DNA of 64,000 nucleotides from Hyphomicrobium sp. (GTDB lineage Bacteria > Pseudomonadota > Alphaproteobacteria > Rhizobiales > Hyphomicrobiaceae), in the NCBI GenBank assembly GCA_003987725.1, contig RXJH01000009.1, positions 1-64,000 of the forward strand, given 5' to 3'. Each line of letters opens with the position of its first letter. The stretch's first letter is position 1. Made by a program: the position numbers and the translations under genes. The notes beneath the pieces were generated by a model, which worked only from the letters and a program-made list of their open reading frames with translations, was not told the DNA's origin and made no database searches. Shown here piece after piece: positions 51,915 to 61,837 of the stretch.

Positions 51915-52069
51915 GGAGTTTGGACCCTCACTCTTATGGCGGCGCAGCAAGATCTTTGTTGGCAGATCGCGTCAACGCCCCACTTGCCGGGCGTAATTTT
52001 TCACGATTTATGTGTGAGCGCTTTTAGTGCGAAATGAAAAAAAATTACAAGCCCGAGGGGGACGTCCTG

Positions 52070-53350
52070 ATGACTGCTCAAGCGGAGTCCAGCGCTCCGG
52101 CTTCCAGCTTTGCTGCGCAAAACACGAAGCGCTGGCTGCAGCTGATCCTTGGCGTGCTGTGCATGACGATGATCGCCAACCTGCAATACGGTTGGACGCT
52201 CTTCGTCAATCCCATGGCCACCAAGTTTGGCTGGGAAATGGCCGCCATCCAATGGGCGTTCACCATTTTTGTGCTGACGGAAACGTGGCTTATTCCGTTC
52301 GAAGGCTATCTCGAAGACAAGTTCGGGCCGCGGCCGCTGGTGCTGTTCGGAGGCATTCTCGTCGGCATCGCGTGGGTGATGAACTCCTACGCGGACTCGC
52401 TTGCGATGCTCTATGTCGCACAGGCGATCGGCGGCGTTGGCGCAGGCGCGGTTTACGGCACGTGCGTCGGCAATGCGCTCAAATGGTTTCCCGACCGGCG
52501 CGGCTTTGCCGCAGGCGTGACGGCGGCGGGCTTTGGAATGGGGTCGGCGCTGACCATCATTCCCATTTCGAAGGTGATCGCCGCGGACGGATATGAGGCG
52601 GCATTTCTCTATTTCGGAATTTTGCAATCGGCGGTCATCATCATTGCATCTTTCCTTCTCAGGGCACCGCCAAAAGAAGCGCATAGCGTGCAGCCGACGT
52701 CGCTGGTCACGTCCCGGCGGTCGTTCACGCCGGTCGAGATGCTCAAGTCTCCGATCTTCTGGATCATGTATCTGATGTTCGTGATGATGGCGGCCGGGGG
52801 CCTGATGGCCACGGCGCAGCTCGCGCCGATCGCGAAAGATTTCAAGGTTGCGGACGTGCCGGTTTCGCTGCTCGGCATCACGCTGCCGGCGCTGACGTTC
52901 GCGCTCTCGCTTGACCGCGTTCTCAATGGCGTGACGCGGCCGTTCTTCGGCTGGGTTTCCGATAAGATCGGCCGTGAGACGACGATGTTCATCGCCTTCG
53001 GCATCGAAGGCATCGGTATTCTCGCCCTCGGACACTTCGGGCACGATCCATTCATGTTCGTGCTGCTGACCGGTCTCGTGTTCTTCGCTTGGGGTGAAAT
53101 CTACAGCCTCTTCCCGGCGACGTGCGGCGATACGTTCGGTTCGAAGTTCGCGACGACGAACGCCGGGCTTCTCTACACGGCCAAGGGAACGGCGGCGCTG
53201 CTCGTACCGTTCTCGAGCATCCTGACGAAGACGACGGGGAGCTGGCACGCTGTGTTTTACACGGCGGCGGCGATGAACATCCTGGCCGCCGTGCTCGCGA
53301 TTCTTGTGCTCAGGCCATTGCGGCAGCGGGCTATGCTGAAGAACCAGTGA
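52070..53350 (+). CDS. oxlT: OxlT-type oxalate/formate antiporter (OFA family MFS)
   Basis: 426 residues; ATG 52070 has GAGGGGG nine bases upstream (a start at 52034 is possible). Twelve helices with OFA-family features: LGVLCMTMIANLQYGWTLFVNPM in helix 1, FVLTETWLIPFEGYLEDKFGPRPLVLFGG (motif A), IGGVGAGAVYGTCVGNALKWFPDRRGFAAGVTAAGFG, and in the second half RVLNGVTRPFFGWVSDKIGRETTMFI. It would exchange oxalate for formate across the inner membrane, feeding the oxalate-CoA ligase. It is divergent from the PanE-like gene; the pair share about 155 bases that probably hold both promoters. The antiporter assignment is by family; the substrate is inferred with support from the neighbouring ligase. 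Confidence 0.88.
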   Translation: MTAQAESSAPASSFAAQNTKRWLQLILGVLCMTMIANLQYGWTLFVNPMATKFGWEMAAIQWAFTIFVLTETWLIPFEGYLEDKFGPRPLVLFGGILVGIAWVMNSYADSLAMLYVAQAIGGVGAGAVYGTCVGNALKWFPDRRGFAAGVTAAGFGMGSALTIIPISKVIAADGYEAAFLYFGILQSAVIIIASFLLRAPPKEAHSVQPTSLVTSRRSFTPVEMLKSPIFWIMYLMFVMMAAGGLMATAQLAPIAKDFKVADVPVSLLGITLPALTFALSLDRVLNGVTRPFFGWVSDKIGRETTMFIAFGIEGIGILALGHFGHDPFMFVLLTGLVFFAWGEIYSLFPATCGDTFGSKFATTNAGLLYTAKGTAALLVPFSSILTKTTGSWHAVFYTAAAMNILAAVLAILVLRPLRQRAMLKNQ

Positions 53351-53387
53351 CGCGGCTTCACGCGCAGCAAGTCTTTTCAGAGTTCAG

Positions 53388-53424
53388 AAACGAGCTGGAA
53401 CCCTGTTCCGGCTCGTTTTCTTTT
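53388..53424 (+). terminator. Intrinsic terminator between oxlT and rhomboid
   Basis: The stem AAACGAGC paired with GCTCGTTT, with an inner GGAAC paired with GTTCC, is followed by TCTTTT. It follows oxlT by 38 bases. The gene on the other strand converges, so it may serve both. Confidence 0.85.
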
Positions 53425-53442
53425 CCGTGCAGGAGAGACGCA

Positions 53443-54096
53443 TCACGCGCTTGCCGATGGGCCGCTTCGTCGTCCGAACAGCAAGGCGATCACGAAGCCC
53501 GCTGCAAAGCCGCCGACGTGGGCCATGTAGGCGACGCCGCCGACATCGGCTCCGGTGTTGGCGATGGAGCCGACACCGCTGAAAAGCTGAAGGACGATCC
53601 AGAAGCCGATGACGACAATCGCCGGCATCGAGATGATCTGGCGCACGACGAGCACGTCGACGCGTGATTGCGGAAACATCAGAATGTAGGCGCCGAGCAC
53701 ACCCGCGATGGCGCCGGAGGCGCCGACGTTCGGGATGCTCGAACCCTCGTTGAAGACATACTGCGCGAACGTCGCTGCGATGCCCGCGACGAAATAAAAG
53801 ACGAGGTATTTCACGTGGCCGAAGTTGTCTTCGACGTTATCGCCGAAGATATAGAGGTAGAGCATATTGCCGAAGAGATGCATCCAGCCGCCGTGCATGA
53901 ACATGGCGGTGAAGATCGTCGGCCATTCCGTCGCCGGGCTCTCCCTGAAGTGACTCGGGATGAACGCCCAGTTCTGGACGAATTGATCGCCGCCGCTGAG
54001 TTCGACGAGAAAGAAAAGAATGTTGGCTGCGATCAGGGCGTACGTGACAATCGGAACAGAGGCTACTTCGGAATCGTCGTCACCAATCGGAAACAT
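53443..54096 (-). CDS. Rhomboid-family intramembrane serine protease
   Basis: 217 residues, six predicted helices. The catalytic Ser lies in NVGASGAIAGVLGAYILMFP and the catalytic His in AYMAHVGGFAAGFVIALLFG, with the L1 loop motif FMHGGWMHLFGNMLYLYIFGDNVED conserved. It cleaves membrane proteins within the bilayer. It ends where oxlT's terminator lies and is separate from ubiG, 72 bases upstream on the same strand. The start ATG at 54096 has no strong ribosome site. Confidence 0.94.
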   Translation of the reverse strand: MFPIGDDDSEVASVPIVTYALIAANILFFLVELSGGDQFVQNWAFIPSHFRESPATEWPTIFTAMFMHGGWMHLFGNMLYLYIFGDNVEDNFGHVKYLVFYFVAGIAATFAQYVFNEGSSIPNVGASGAIAGVLGAYILMFPQSRVDVLVVRQIISMPAIVVIGFWIVLQLFSGVGSIANTGADVGGVAYMAHVGGFAAGFVIALLFGRRSGPSASA

Positions 54097-54168
54097 CGCT
54101 GTCGCTCCCCTCGCGTCGCTCCGTCCTGTTCAATGCCGTGACGTGCCCGCCCCCCTGTGCCCGATCGA

Positions 54169-54948
54169 TCAGGCCGGTCGCGGTTTTCGAGCCGATAGCA
54201 GGTAATTGACGCTGGTATCGGGATTTCGAGACCATACGTCCTGCAACGGATTATAGGTGATGCCTTCGAGATGCGCGTCTGCCAGGCCGGCAGCCTCGGC
54301 ATAACGGCGGAGTTCTTCCGGCGTGATGAAGCGGTCCCATTGATGGGTGCCGCGCGGCAGCCAGCCGAGAACGTACTCGGCTCCGACGATGGCGAGCGCC
54401 CAGGCCTTGAGGGTCCGGTTCAGCGTCGAAAATACGGCGAGGCCGCCGGGCGCGACCAGGGACGCGCACTCTGCAATGAACTTCGCGGGGTCCGGGACGT
54501 GCTCGACCACTTCGAGGCAGGCGACGATGTCGAACGATCGGCCTTCGGCGACGAGGTCTTCGACGCGCGTGGCACGATAATCGATCGCGAGGTCCTGGGA
54601 TTCGGCGTGGGATTTTGCGATTGCGATATTGCGTTCCGAAGGATCGATGGCCGTCACGGTCGCGCCCATGCGCGCCAACGGCTCTGCGACGAGGCCTCCG
54701 CCGCAGCCAATATCGACTGCGGTCAGTCCCGAAAGCGGGTGCAGGGTCTTGGCGTCGCGGCCGAAGTGTTTCACGGCGGCGTCGCGGATGAACGAAAGGC
54801 GCGGAGGGCCGATCTGGTGAAGGGGGCGAAACTTGCCTCTCGGGTCCCACCATTCGGAGGCGAGGCGGGAAAACCGCTCGACTTCTTCGCTGTCGAGCGT
54901 CCGGTCGCCAGCTCCCGATTGCGGTCCCGATTTTTGCGGTGCGATCAT
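54169..54948 (-). CDS. ubiG: Ubiquinone biosynthesis O-methyltransferase
   Basis: 259 residues. The SAM site is VDIGCGGGLVAEPLARMGATVTAIDPS, with family hallmarks FSRLASEWWDPRGKFRPLHQIGPPRLSFI near the start and later CLEVVEHVPDPAKFI, STLNRTLKAWALAIVGAEYVLGWLPRGTHQWDRFITPEEL. UbiG methylates both the 2-polyprenyl-6-hydroxyphenol and 3-demethylubiquinol intermediates on the inner membrane. It is divergent from lysC, with about 200 bases between them. The arrangement ubiG / lysC is conserved in this order of bacteria. Confidence 0.96.
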   Translation of the reverse strand: MIAPQKSGPQSGAGDRTLDSEEVERFSRLASEWWDPRGKFRPLHQIGPPRLSFIRDAAVKHFGRDAKTLHPLSGLTAVDIGCGGGLVAEPLARMGATVTAIDPSERNIAIAKSHAESQDLAIDYRATRVEDLVAEGRSFDIVACLEVVEHVPDPAKFIAECASLVAPGGLAVFSTLNRTLKAWALAIVGAEYVLGWLPRGTHQWDRFITPEELRRYAEAAGLADAHLEGITYNPLQDVWSRNPDTSVNYLLSARKPRPA

Positions 54949-55144
54949 TCTCTTCTCCGGTCGTCGGCGCTACTCGTCAGCTGGGCGCCTGCATTGTCAA
55001 GCGGTTGTATGCCTCCGGCCTGGCCGGGGGCAGTTGCAGGGGGGCGCGCGAGCCGCTAAGAAGCGCCGGACTCAATCCAAATCTTAATACGCGTTTGGCC
55101 CGGTTCGGGTCCGAGCGGGTTTGCTCAAGGAAAGCACTTCGTCG

Positions 55145-56407
55145 ATGGCGACGGTAGTCATGAAATTTGGCGGGACCTCTGTCGCCAATATCGAGCGCAT
55201 CCACAACGTCGCGCGGCACGTGAAGCGCGAGGTTGACGCCGGGAACAAGGTCGCCGTCGTGGTATCCGCCATGGCGGGGGTGACGAACCAGCTCGTTTCC
55301 TGGGTCAAAGAGGCCTCCCCCTTGCACGACGCGCGGGAATACGACGCGGTCGTCGCGACGGGCGAGCAAGTGACGGCGGGCCTTCTCGCGATCACGCTGC
55401 AGGCGATGGGGCTTCGGGCTCGCTCCTGGAGCGGCTGGCAGGTGCCCGTCAAAACGAATGCGGCGCACGGTTCGGCCCGTATCGTCGATATCCCGGGCGA
55501 CCAGATCAAAAAGTCGATCATGGGCGGGGAAATCGCCGTCGTCACCGGGTTTCAGGGAATAGAGCCGCGCGAGAATCGAATCTCGACGCTCGGCCGCGGC
55601 GGCTCCGATACGAGCGCCGTCGCGATTGCTGTCGCGCTCGAAGCCGACGTGTGCGACATCTATACCGATGTGGACGGCGTTTATACGACCGACCCGCGGA
55701 TCGTCTCGAAAGCGAAGCGACTCCCCAAGATCTCGTATGAAGAAATGCTCGAGATGGCGTCGCTCGGATCGAAGGTTTTGCAAACCCGCTCCGTCGAGCT
55801 TGCTATGGTCTACAAGGTGAAAACGCGTGTCCTTTCGAGCTTTGTCGCGCCTGACGGCATGAAGGCCTTCAGCCCGGACAATATCGAAGACATCGGAACT
55901 ATCGTATGCGACGAGGATGAGATCGTGGAACAGCAAGTCGTGAGCGGCATTGCCTACGCCAAGGACGAGGCCAAGATTACCCTGCTCAAGGTTGACGATA
56001 AGCCGGGCATCGCAGCGCGGATTTTCGGGCCGCTCGCGGACGCGAACATCAACGTCGACATGATTGTCCAGAACGTCGGTGCGGACGGTAAGCATACGGA
56101 CATGACCTTTACGGTCCAGGCGGCCGAACTGCCGCGTACGCTCGACGTCTTGAAGAAAGCCAAGGCTGACATCGGCCATTTCGACATCAAGAGCTCCGCC
56201 GACGTGGTGAAAATTTCCGTCATTGGCGTCGGCATGCGCAGCCACGCAGGCGTCGCGTCGCAAATGTTCAAGACGCTGGCGGAAAAAGGCATCAACATTC
56301 ACGCCATCTCGACGTCCGAGATCAAAGTCAGCGTGTTGATCGAAGCTGCGTATGCGGAGCTTGCGGTGCGGGCGCTGCATTCAGCCTACGGGCTCGACAA
56401 CGATTAG
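55145..56407 (+). CDS. lysC: Aspartate kinase
   Basis: 420 residues from ATG 55145 (MATVVMKFGGTSVANIERI), preferred over an upstream TTG because AAGGAAAGC lies before it. The kinase half contains KFGGTSVAN, the ATP-binding RGGSDTSAVAIAVALEADVCDIYTDVDGV and TTDPRIV; the C-terminal half has two ACT domains (from about 265, ITLLKVDDKPGIAARIFGPLADANINVDMI and ISVIGVGMRSHAGVASQMFKTLAEKGINI), the site of lysine/threonine feedback. It starts the lysine, threonine and methionine branch. It is followed by a hairpin with a T-rich tail and then ptsP. Confidence 0.97.
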   Translation: MATVVMKFGGTSVANIERIHNVARHVKREVDAGNKVAVVVSAMAGVTNQLVSWVKEASPLHDAREYDAVVATGEQVTAGLLAITLQAMGLRARSWSGWQVPVKTNAAHGSARIVDIPGDQIKKSIMGGEIAVVTGFQGIEPRENRISTLGRGGSDTSAVAIAVALEADVCDIYTDVDGVYTTDPRIVSKAKRLPKISYEEMLEMASLGSKVLQTRSVELAMVYKVKTRVLSSFVAPDGMKAFSPDNIEDIGTIVCDEDEIVEQQVVSGIAYAKDEAKITLLKVDDKPGIAARIFGPLADANINVDMIVQNVGADGKHTDMTFTVQAAELPRTLDVLKKAKADIGHFDIKSSADVVKISVIGVGMRSHAGVASQMFKTLAEKGINIHAISTSEIKVSVLIEAAYAELAVRALHSAYGLDND

Positions 56408-56408
56408 G

Positions 56409-56438
56409 CGGGGCGCCCTTCCAAGCCCCGTCCTTTTG
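56409..56438 (+). terminator. Probable terminator after lysC
   Basis: CGGGGC pairs with GCCCCG across a 10-base loop directly after the lysC stop and is followed by TCCTTTTG. The short stem is moderate, but its place and tail suit an intrinsic terminator between lysC and ptsP. Confidence 0.5.
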
Positions 56439-56492
56439 CGGATATGAAACAATCTGCGGCAGGTTTGCCGCGGGACGGCTGGCAGGAAGGTC

Positions 56493-58787
56493 ATGATAGC
56501 GCGGCGCGACGATCCGAGACCCCTACCGAGCGAAACCTCGCTCCGGGTGATCATGCGCCATTTGCGCGAGATCATGGCCGACGGCGGCGAAGGCCAGGAC
56601 AAGCTCGACCGCATCGTGCGGCAGATCGCGGGCGTAATGGTCGCCGAGGTCTGTTCGATTTATCTGAAGCGTCAGGATGGCTCGCTCGAACTTTTCGCGT
56701 CGGAAGGCCTCAATCCCGATTCCGTCCATACAACCCGGCTGAAGCGCGGTGAGGGTCTTGTCGGGCGGGCGTCGGAACTCGGAACGACCGTCAACGAGCC
56801 CGAAGCTTCGAACCATCCGGCGTTCTCCTACCGGCCGGAGACGGGCGAAGAGATTTATCATTCGCTGCTCGCCGTGCCGATCTCGCGTTCGGGGCAGGTA
56901 CTCGGCGTGCTCGTCATTCAGAACCGGACGCCTCGCGAATATTCCGACGAGGACGTCGAGGTTCTGCAGGCGACCGCGATGGTCATTGCGGAAAACCTCA
57001 TTTCAGGCGCCGTTGCGGGTACGGTCGCGGCCATCGAAGCTTCGCGCTCACAGCCGGGCCTGATCGAGGGCGAACCGCTTTCGGACGGCATCGCGCTCGG
57101 CCACGTGGTGCTGCACGAGCCGCGCATCGTCGTTACGCAACTGATGGCGGAAAACCCCGCGATCGAACTCGAGCGTCTCGATCTTGCTCTCGATAAACTG
57201 CAAAAAAATATCGACGAAATGTTCGAGCACGAGCATCTGTCGAGTGTCGGCGAGCATCGCGACGTGCTCGAAGCCTATCGTATGTTCGCGCACGACAAGG
57301 GCTGGCATCGGCGTTTGCGCGAGGCCGTCGAAGGCGGGCTGACGGCGGAGGCGGCTGTCGAGCGCGTGCAAAACGCCATGCGCACGCGCATGCTGCGCCA
57401 GCACGACGCATATTGGCGCGAGCGGCAGCGCGATCTCGACGATCTCTCCGACCGGCTGCTGCGCGTGCTTTCGGGACGGCTGAAGAGTTCGGAAGACGAC
57501 GGCGGCCTACCGCCCGACACGATCCTCGTCGCGCGGACGATGGGGCCTGCGGAGCTTCTCGATTACGACCGGAGCCGGTTGCGCGGTCTCGTCGTCGAGG
57601 ATGGATCGAGCCAGAGCCATGTCGCGGTTGTCGCGAAGGCACTCGGCATTGCAGCGATCGGGCAGGCGACCGGCATCGTGGACCGGGTTACCGCCGGAGA
57701 CGCGGCCATCGTCGACGCGGTTACGGGCGAAGTTCATCTCCGTCCAACAGGCGAACTCATTTCGGCCTATTCCGACAAGGTGCGTTTCCGCGCACGGCGG
57801 CAGAAGCGCTATCAGTCTTTGCGCGATCGTCCGGCGATCACAAAGGATGGCCTTCCAATAGCCTTGATGATGAACGCGGGTCTTCTGGTCGACCTGCCCC
57901 ATCTCGATGAATCAGGCGCCGACGGCATTGGGCTCTACCGGACCGAATTGCAGTTCATGCTGTCGGAGGCGTTTCCCCGTCTCGACCGGCAGACGCAGCT
58001 CTACCGCTCCGTGATCGAGGAAGCGGGCGGCAAGCCCGTCGTGTTCCGCACGCTCGACGTCGGCGGCGACAAGGTTCTTCCGTATCTTCGGCAGCCGAAG
58101 GAAGAAAATCCGGCGATGGGCTGGCGCGCGATCCGAATGGCGCTCGACCGGCCCGAGCTTTTCCGGCTGCAAATCCGCGCGCTACTCAAGGCGGCGGCGG
58201 GCCGCGAGCTCCGCGTCATGATCCCGATGGTGTCGGCGAGCTACGAGCTTGGCGCAATCCGGGCACTGATCGAGCGGGAAAAGGCGTTCCTGACCGAGCA
58301 TGGACATCCGCTCCCCGAGACCGTGCTCGTCGGCGCCATGTTCGAGGTTCCAGCCCTGCTCTTCGAACTCGATGCGTTTCTGTCGCGGGTCGATTTCGTG
58401 TCGGTCGGGTCGAACGATCTGATGCAGTTCCTGTTTGCCTCGGACCGGACGAACGCACGGGTTGCGAGCCGCTTCGATGTGCTGGCACCGGCGCCGCTCC
58501 GGGCGCTTCGGACGCTCATTGCGAACGCAGATCGCTACGGCGTCCCGGTGACGCTCTGCGGTGAGATGGCGGGCAGTCCGCTCGAAGCGATGACGCTGAT
58601 CGCTCTTGGCTTCAAATCGCTGTCGATGGCGCCAGCATCGATCGGTCCGATCAAGTCGATGGTGCTGTCACTCGACGCCGGGAAGGCGGCGACGTTTATC
58701 GACGAACTTTTGAAAGAGGGTTCGAAAGACGTGCGCATGTCCTTGCAGCAATTCGCCGAAAGGGAGCGCGTCGCGATCGACGGTTAA
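56493..58787 (+). CDS. ptsP: Phosphoenolpyruvate-protein phosphotransferase PtsP (EI-Ntr)
   Basis: 764 residues; ATG 56493 follows AGGAAGG. A GAF domain (about 18-170, with YHSLLAVPISRSGQVLGVLVIQNR) is followed by the EI N-terminal part with phosphohistidine His376 in DGSSQSHVAVVAKALGI, then the PEP-binding TIM barrel (GIGLYRTELQFMLSEAFP, FRTLDVGGDKVLPYL, GSNDLMQFLFASDRTN, CGEMAGSPLEAM). It is the first enzyme of the nitrogen phosphotransferase chain PtsP-NPr-EIIANtr, sensing glutamine through GAF. Its partner genes are outside the window. Confidence 0.96.
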   Translation: MIARRDDPRPLPSETSLRVIMRHLREIMADGGEGQDKLDRIVRQIAGVMVAEVCSIYLKRQDGSLELFASEGLNPDSVHTTRLKRGEGLVGRASELGTTVNEPEASNHPAFSYRPETGEEIYHSLLAVPISRSGQVLGVLVIQNRTPREYSDEDVEVLQATAMVIAENLISGAVAGTVAAIEASRSQPGLIEGEPLSDGIALGHVVLHEPRIVVTQLMAENPAIELERLDLALDKLQKNIDEMFEHEHLSSVGEHRDVLEAYRMFAHDKGWHRRLREAVEGGLTAEAAVERVQNAMRTRMLRQHDAYWRERQRDLDDLSDRLLRVLSGRLKSSEDDGGLPPDTILVARTMGPAELLDYDRSRLRGLVVEDGSSQSHVAVVAKALGIAAIGQATGIVDRVTAGDAAIVDAVTGEVHLRPTGELISAYSDKVRFRARRQKRYQSLRDRPAITKDGLPIALMMNAGLLVDLPHLDESGADGIGLYRTELQFMLSEAFPRLDRQTQLYRSVIEEAGGKPVVFRTLDVGGDKVLPYLRQPKEENPAMGWRAIRMALDRPELFRLQIRALLKAAAGRELRVMIPMVSASYELGAIRALIEREKAFLTEHGHPLPETVLVGAMFEVPALLFELDAFLSRVDFVSVGSNDLMQFLFASDRTNARVASRFDVLAPAPLRALRTLIANADRYGVPVTLCGEMAGSPLEAMTLIALGFKSLSMAPASIGPIKSMVLSLDAGKAATFIDELLKEGSKDVRMSLQQFAERERVAIDG

Positions 58788-58888
58788 CGATTGCCGACAT
58801 ATTTTCAGGCGCGGCCTTTGACAAACAAGGATTTTTAGCCAAGAATATACTTAACATTTGGGGGCCGGCGCGTGTTGCCGGGTGTTGT

Positions 58889-59758
58889 ATGCGTCGCGGC
58901 TTTGTTGAGACCGATTCGGTCTGGGGTTATGAGCGTGCGCGCCCGGTTTCGGCGCGCTTGGATCCTGCCCAACATCCACAAATCGCCGAAAGCCGGGTCC
59001 TCATCGGGCAATTCTTCATCGATCTCAGGCGGACGCTGCGGCTGACCCTGCCGCAGGCGGCGGAATATCTTCAGGTCCGCCCCGAAGTCATCGAAGCGCT
59101 GGAAACGGGTTACGTCGAATATTTGCCGGAGTGGCAGGACACCTCCGCGATCGTGATGACCTATACGTCGATGGCGGGCGTCAACGGCCGCCCGGCGCTC
59201 AATGCCATCGGAAGCCTGATCGCCTATTTTGCGAGCGTCGCACCGGCGCCGCGGCAGCCGGCCATCTCCGAGCGTCTGCAGCAGTTTGCCCAGCCGCAAT
59301 ATCAGCCGCAGCCATTTCCGCAGGCACAGCCGTTTCAACCACGGCCGGAGCCAGCAGGCCTGCAGGGCCGTTCGCACGACGTTGCACAGGCTGGCCCGCG
59401 GGAGCGCTCGCAAGCCCTTCGGCCCCCGAGAATCCAGGCGGCGGGAAACTTCATGCGCGCCGGATCCGCAATCGCAAACGGAGCCCGGCGGCTGCCGCAA
59501 GAAGCCCTCAATCAGGTTCGCCAGCGGCCGCAGCGCGCGCTTTACGCCCTGTCTCTGCCGCTTGGTCTCCTGTTGCTGATGATGCATTCGTCCATTTTCG
59601 AGACCGTCTCGCGGCCGTTCGGGTCGGCCGTGCGCTGGGTCAGCAGCTATTTCCAGGAGCATTACGGCCCTATCCGCGACGGTCTTAGGTATATCGAAGT
59701 CGATGACCCCCGGTCGCGGCGGGGGGACAAATTGCGGATCAGCGGCGGTTCGTATTAG
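58889..59758 (+). CDS. HTH-like membrane protein, unknown (RodZ-like layout)
   Basis: 289 residues. Residues 35-85 form a helix-turn-helix-like segment ([44 protein letters not shown]) similar to the HTH_25/RodZ cytoplasmic domain. A Gln/Pro-rich linker (about 125-205) is followed by one membrane helix ([19 protein letters not shown]) and a short C-terminal part. The layout resembles RodZ, which links the cell-wall machinery to MreB, but the periplasmic RodZ domain is absent. It lies between ptsP and prfA on the same strand. A conserved protein of the order, function unknown. Confidence 0.75.
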   Translation: MRRGFVETDSVWGYERARPVSARLDPAQHPQIAESRVLIGQFFIDLRRTLRLTLPQAAEYLQVRPEVIEALETGYVEYLPEWQDTSAIVMTYTSMAGVNGRPALNAIGSLIAYFASVAPAPRQPAISERLQQFAQPQYQPQPFPQAQPFQPRPEPAGLQGRSHDVAQAGPRERSQALRPPRIQAAGNFMRAGSAIANGARRLPQEALNQVRQRPQRALYALSLPLGLLLLMMHSSIFETVSRPFGSAVRWVSSYFQEHYGPIRDGLRYIEVDDPRSRRGDKLRISGGSY

Positions 59759-59877
59759 ATACGCACGATCTGTTGCCCGACCTTGGCGCACAGATGCTCC
59801 GCGGTTCTTTCGCGGCCAGCAATCAACCCATTTGGCAAAACCACCGGCGACCCACGCCGGCGAAATTCATCGGACAC

Positions 59878-60954
59878 ATGTCAGCACTGCCGCGCGAAAA
59901 ACTTGATCGACTTTCCGAGCGCTGGGTCGCCATTCAGGATCAGCTGAACCACGGCGTGTCGCAGGCCGACTACGTGAAGCTGACGAAAGAATATTCGGAA
60001 CTCAGCCCGGTCGTGGCGCAAATCGATGCGCTGCGCAAAGCCGAGGCGGAAAACAAAGATCTCGAACAGCTGATCCGCGATCCGGGCGCCGACAAGGATA
60101 TGGTCGATCTCGCCTATGCGGAGCGCGCCGAGCTCGCGGAACGCATCACTGGTCTCGAGCAGCAGCTGCGCATCGCGCTCCTGCCGAAAGATGCGGCGGA
60201 CGAGAAAAGCGCGATCCTCGAAGTCCGGGCTGGGACCGGTGGCGACGAAGCGGCACTGTTCGCGGCCGATCTCTTCCGCATGTATACGCGCTACGCCGAT
60301 CTCAAGGGTTGGAAGACAGAGGTCATTTCCGCGTCCGAAAACGATCTCGGCGGCTACAAGGAAATCATCGCCTCGATCACGGGGCAGGGCGTGTTCGCAC
60401 GGCTGAAGTTCGAATCCGGCGTGCATCGCGTGCAGCGCGTTCCGGCGACGGAAGCGAGCGGCCGCATTCACACCTCCGCCGCGACGGTCGCCATCATGCC
60501 GGAAGCGGAAGACATCGATATCGACATCAAGCCCGAAGACATCCGCATCGATACGATGCGGGCAGGCGGCGCGGGCGGTCAGCACGTCAACAAGACGGAA
60601 AGCGCCGTCCGTATCACGCATTTGCCGACCGGCATCGTCGTCGTTTCGGCCGAGAAATCGCAGCATCAGAATCGCCGCTTGGCGATGAACGTCCTCAAAG
60701 CCCGCGTTTATGAAATGGAGCGCGAGAAGGCCGCGAACGAGCGCTCCGACGCGCGGAAATCGCAGGTCGGCTCGGGCGATCGTTCGCAGCGGATCAGGAC
60801 CTATAATTTTCCGCAGGGCCGGGTCACCGATCATCGGATCAATCTGACGCTCTACAATCTCGACGAAGTCATTGCGGGCGCCCTCGATCCGCTGATCGAT
60901 GCGCTCATCACCGATCATCAGGCGACGATGCTCGCGGAATTGAGCGCGGCATAA
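59878..60954 (+). CDS. prfA: Peptide chain release factor 1
   Basis: 358 residues from ATG 59878; an upstream in-frame start would add 35 residues outside the family. The GGQ motif is in [20 protein letters not shown], followed by [18 protein letters not shown], and the PxT-type stop-codon anticodon [27 protein letters not shown] is present. It terminates translation at UAA and UAG. PrmC, which methylates the GGQ glutamine, is encoded one base downstream. Confidence 0.98.
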   Translation: MSALPREKLDRLSERWVAIQDQLNHGVSQADYVKLTKEYSELSPVVAQIDALRKAEAENKDLEQLIRDPGADKDMVDLAYAERAELAERITGLEQQLRIALLPKDAADEKSAILEVRAGTGGDEAALFAADLFRMYTRYADLKGWKTEVISASENDLGGYKEIIASITGQGVFARLKFESGVHRVQRVPATEASGRIHTSAATVAIMPEAEDIDIDIKPEDIRIDTMRAGGAGGQHVNKTESAVRITHLPTGIVVVSAEKSQHQNRRLAMNVLKARVYEMEREKAANERSDARKSQVGSGDRSQRIRTYNFPQGRVTDHRINLTLYNLDEVIAGALDPLIDALITDHQATMLAELSAA

Positions 60955-60955
60955 G

Positions 60956-61837
60956 GTGCTGCAGCTCTTGCATTTGAGGCCCGAGCAAAGCCTCGCGGAG
61001 GCCTTGGCTGCAATGACCCAGGCGTTCACCCGCGGAGGATTGGACAGTCCGCAGCGCGACGCCCGCTTTCTTCTGCAAGGGCTGCTCGGGATCGATGGAG
61101 CGCAGCTCCTGTCGGCATCGACGCGGCCGCTCGGGGAAGCCGCAGCGATGGTCAGCGCCGGCGCCAATCGCCGGCTCGCGCACGAGCCCGTTTCGCGCAT
61201 TCTCGGACACCGCGAATTCTATGGCCGCGACTTCATCGTCACGCCCGACGTTCTCGATCCAAGGCCCGATACTGAGGCCGTCGTCGATCTGGCGTTGGAG
61301 GTCGTAAGGTCGAGCGGACTTTCGGGGCGAGCCCTCACGATTGCCGACATTGGAACGGGTTCGGGAATTCTGATCTGCACGTTGCTGGCCGAGCTTCCGA
61401 ATGGGACAGGGGTCGCGACCGACGTCAGTCCGGCTGCGCTCGAAGTCGCTCGCCGGAACGCCGAAAAGCTGGGGGTCGCGGACCGAATCCGGTTCGTTGC
61501 GACATCTGGTCTCTCCGGCTGTGGCGAGGCATTCGACGTCGTGGTTTCAAATCCTCCCTACATACGGGGAGAGGAGATCGCCGGTCTCGACCGGGAGGTG
61601 AAGGACTACGATCCCCACCTCGCCCTCGATGGGGGGACCGACGGTCTGGACGTTTACCGCGAGATCGCCCGTAACACCTTGGAATTGCTGCGGCCCTTGA
61701 GACTCGTCCTTGAGGTCGGATCGACCCAGGCGGAAGCCGTGGAAGGGGTGTTTGCGGCCGTCGGTGCGCGGCCTTTGGCGCGGCACCTCGATCTTGGTGG
61801 GCATGCCCGCGCTGTTGCAATGGAGATACATCTCTAA
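60956..61837 (+). CDS. prmC: Release factor glutamine methyltransferase
   Basis: 293 residues from GTG 60956, one base after the prfA stop. The SAM site is TIADIGTGSGILICTLLAELP and the catalytic NPPY lies in VVSNPPYIRGEEI; the N-terminal helical domain contains RDARFLLQGLLGIDGA and LAHEPVSRILGHREFYGRDF. It methylates the Gln of the GGQ in release factors, and the prfA-prmC pairing supports this strongly. After it, 61838-62200 holds no gene. Confidence 0.97.
   Translation: MLQLLHLRPEQSLAEALAAMTQAFTRGGLDSPQRDARFLLQGLLGIDGAQLLSASTRPLGEAAAMVSAGANRRLAHEPVSRILGHREFYGRDFIVTPDVLDPRPDTEAVVDLALEVVRSSGLSGRALTIADIGTGSGILICTLLAELPNGTGVATDVSPAALEVARRNAEKLGVADRIRFVATSGLSGCGEAFDVVVSNPPYIRGEEIAGLDREVKDYDPHLALDGGTDGLDVYREIARNTLELLRPLRLVLEVGSTQAEAVEGVFAAVGARPLARHLDLGGHARAVAMEIHL

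Noticed and set aside
52001-53248. 415-codon minus-strand frame opposite oxlT
   Set aside because: Shadow frame, Arg/His-rich and lacking any family feature.
54977-56380. Long minus-strand frame of 467 codons
   Set aside because: Antisense shadow of lysC, which has all aspartate-kinase motifs.
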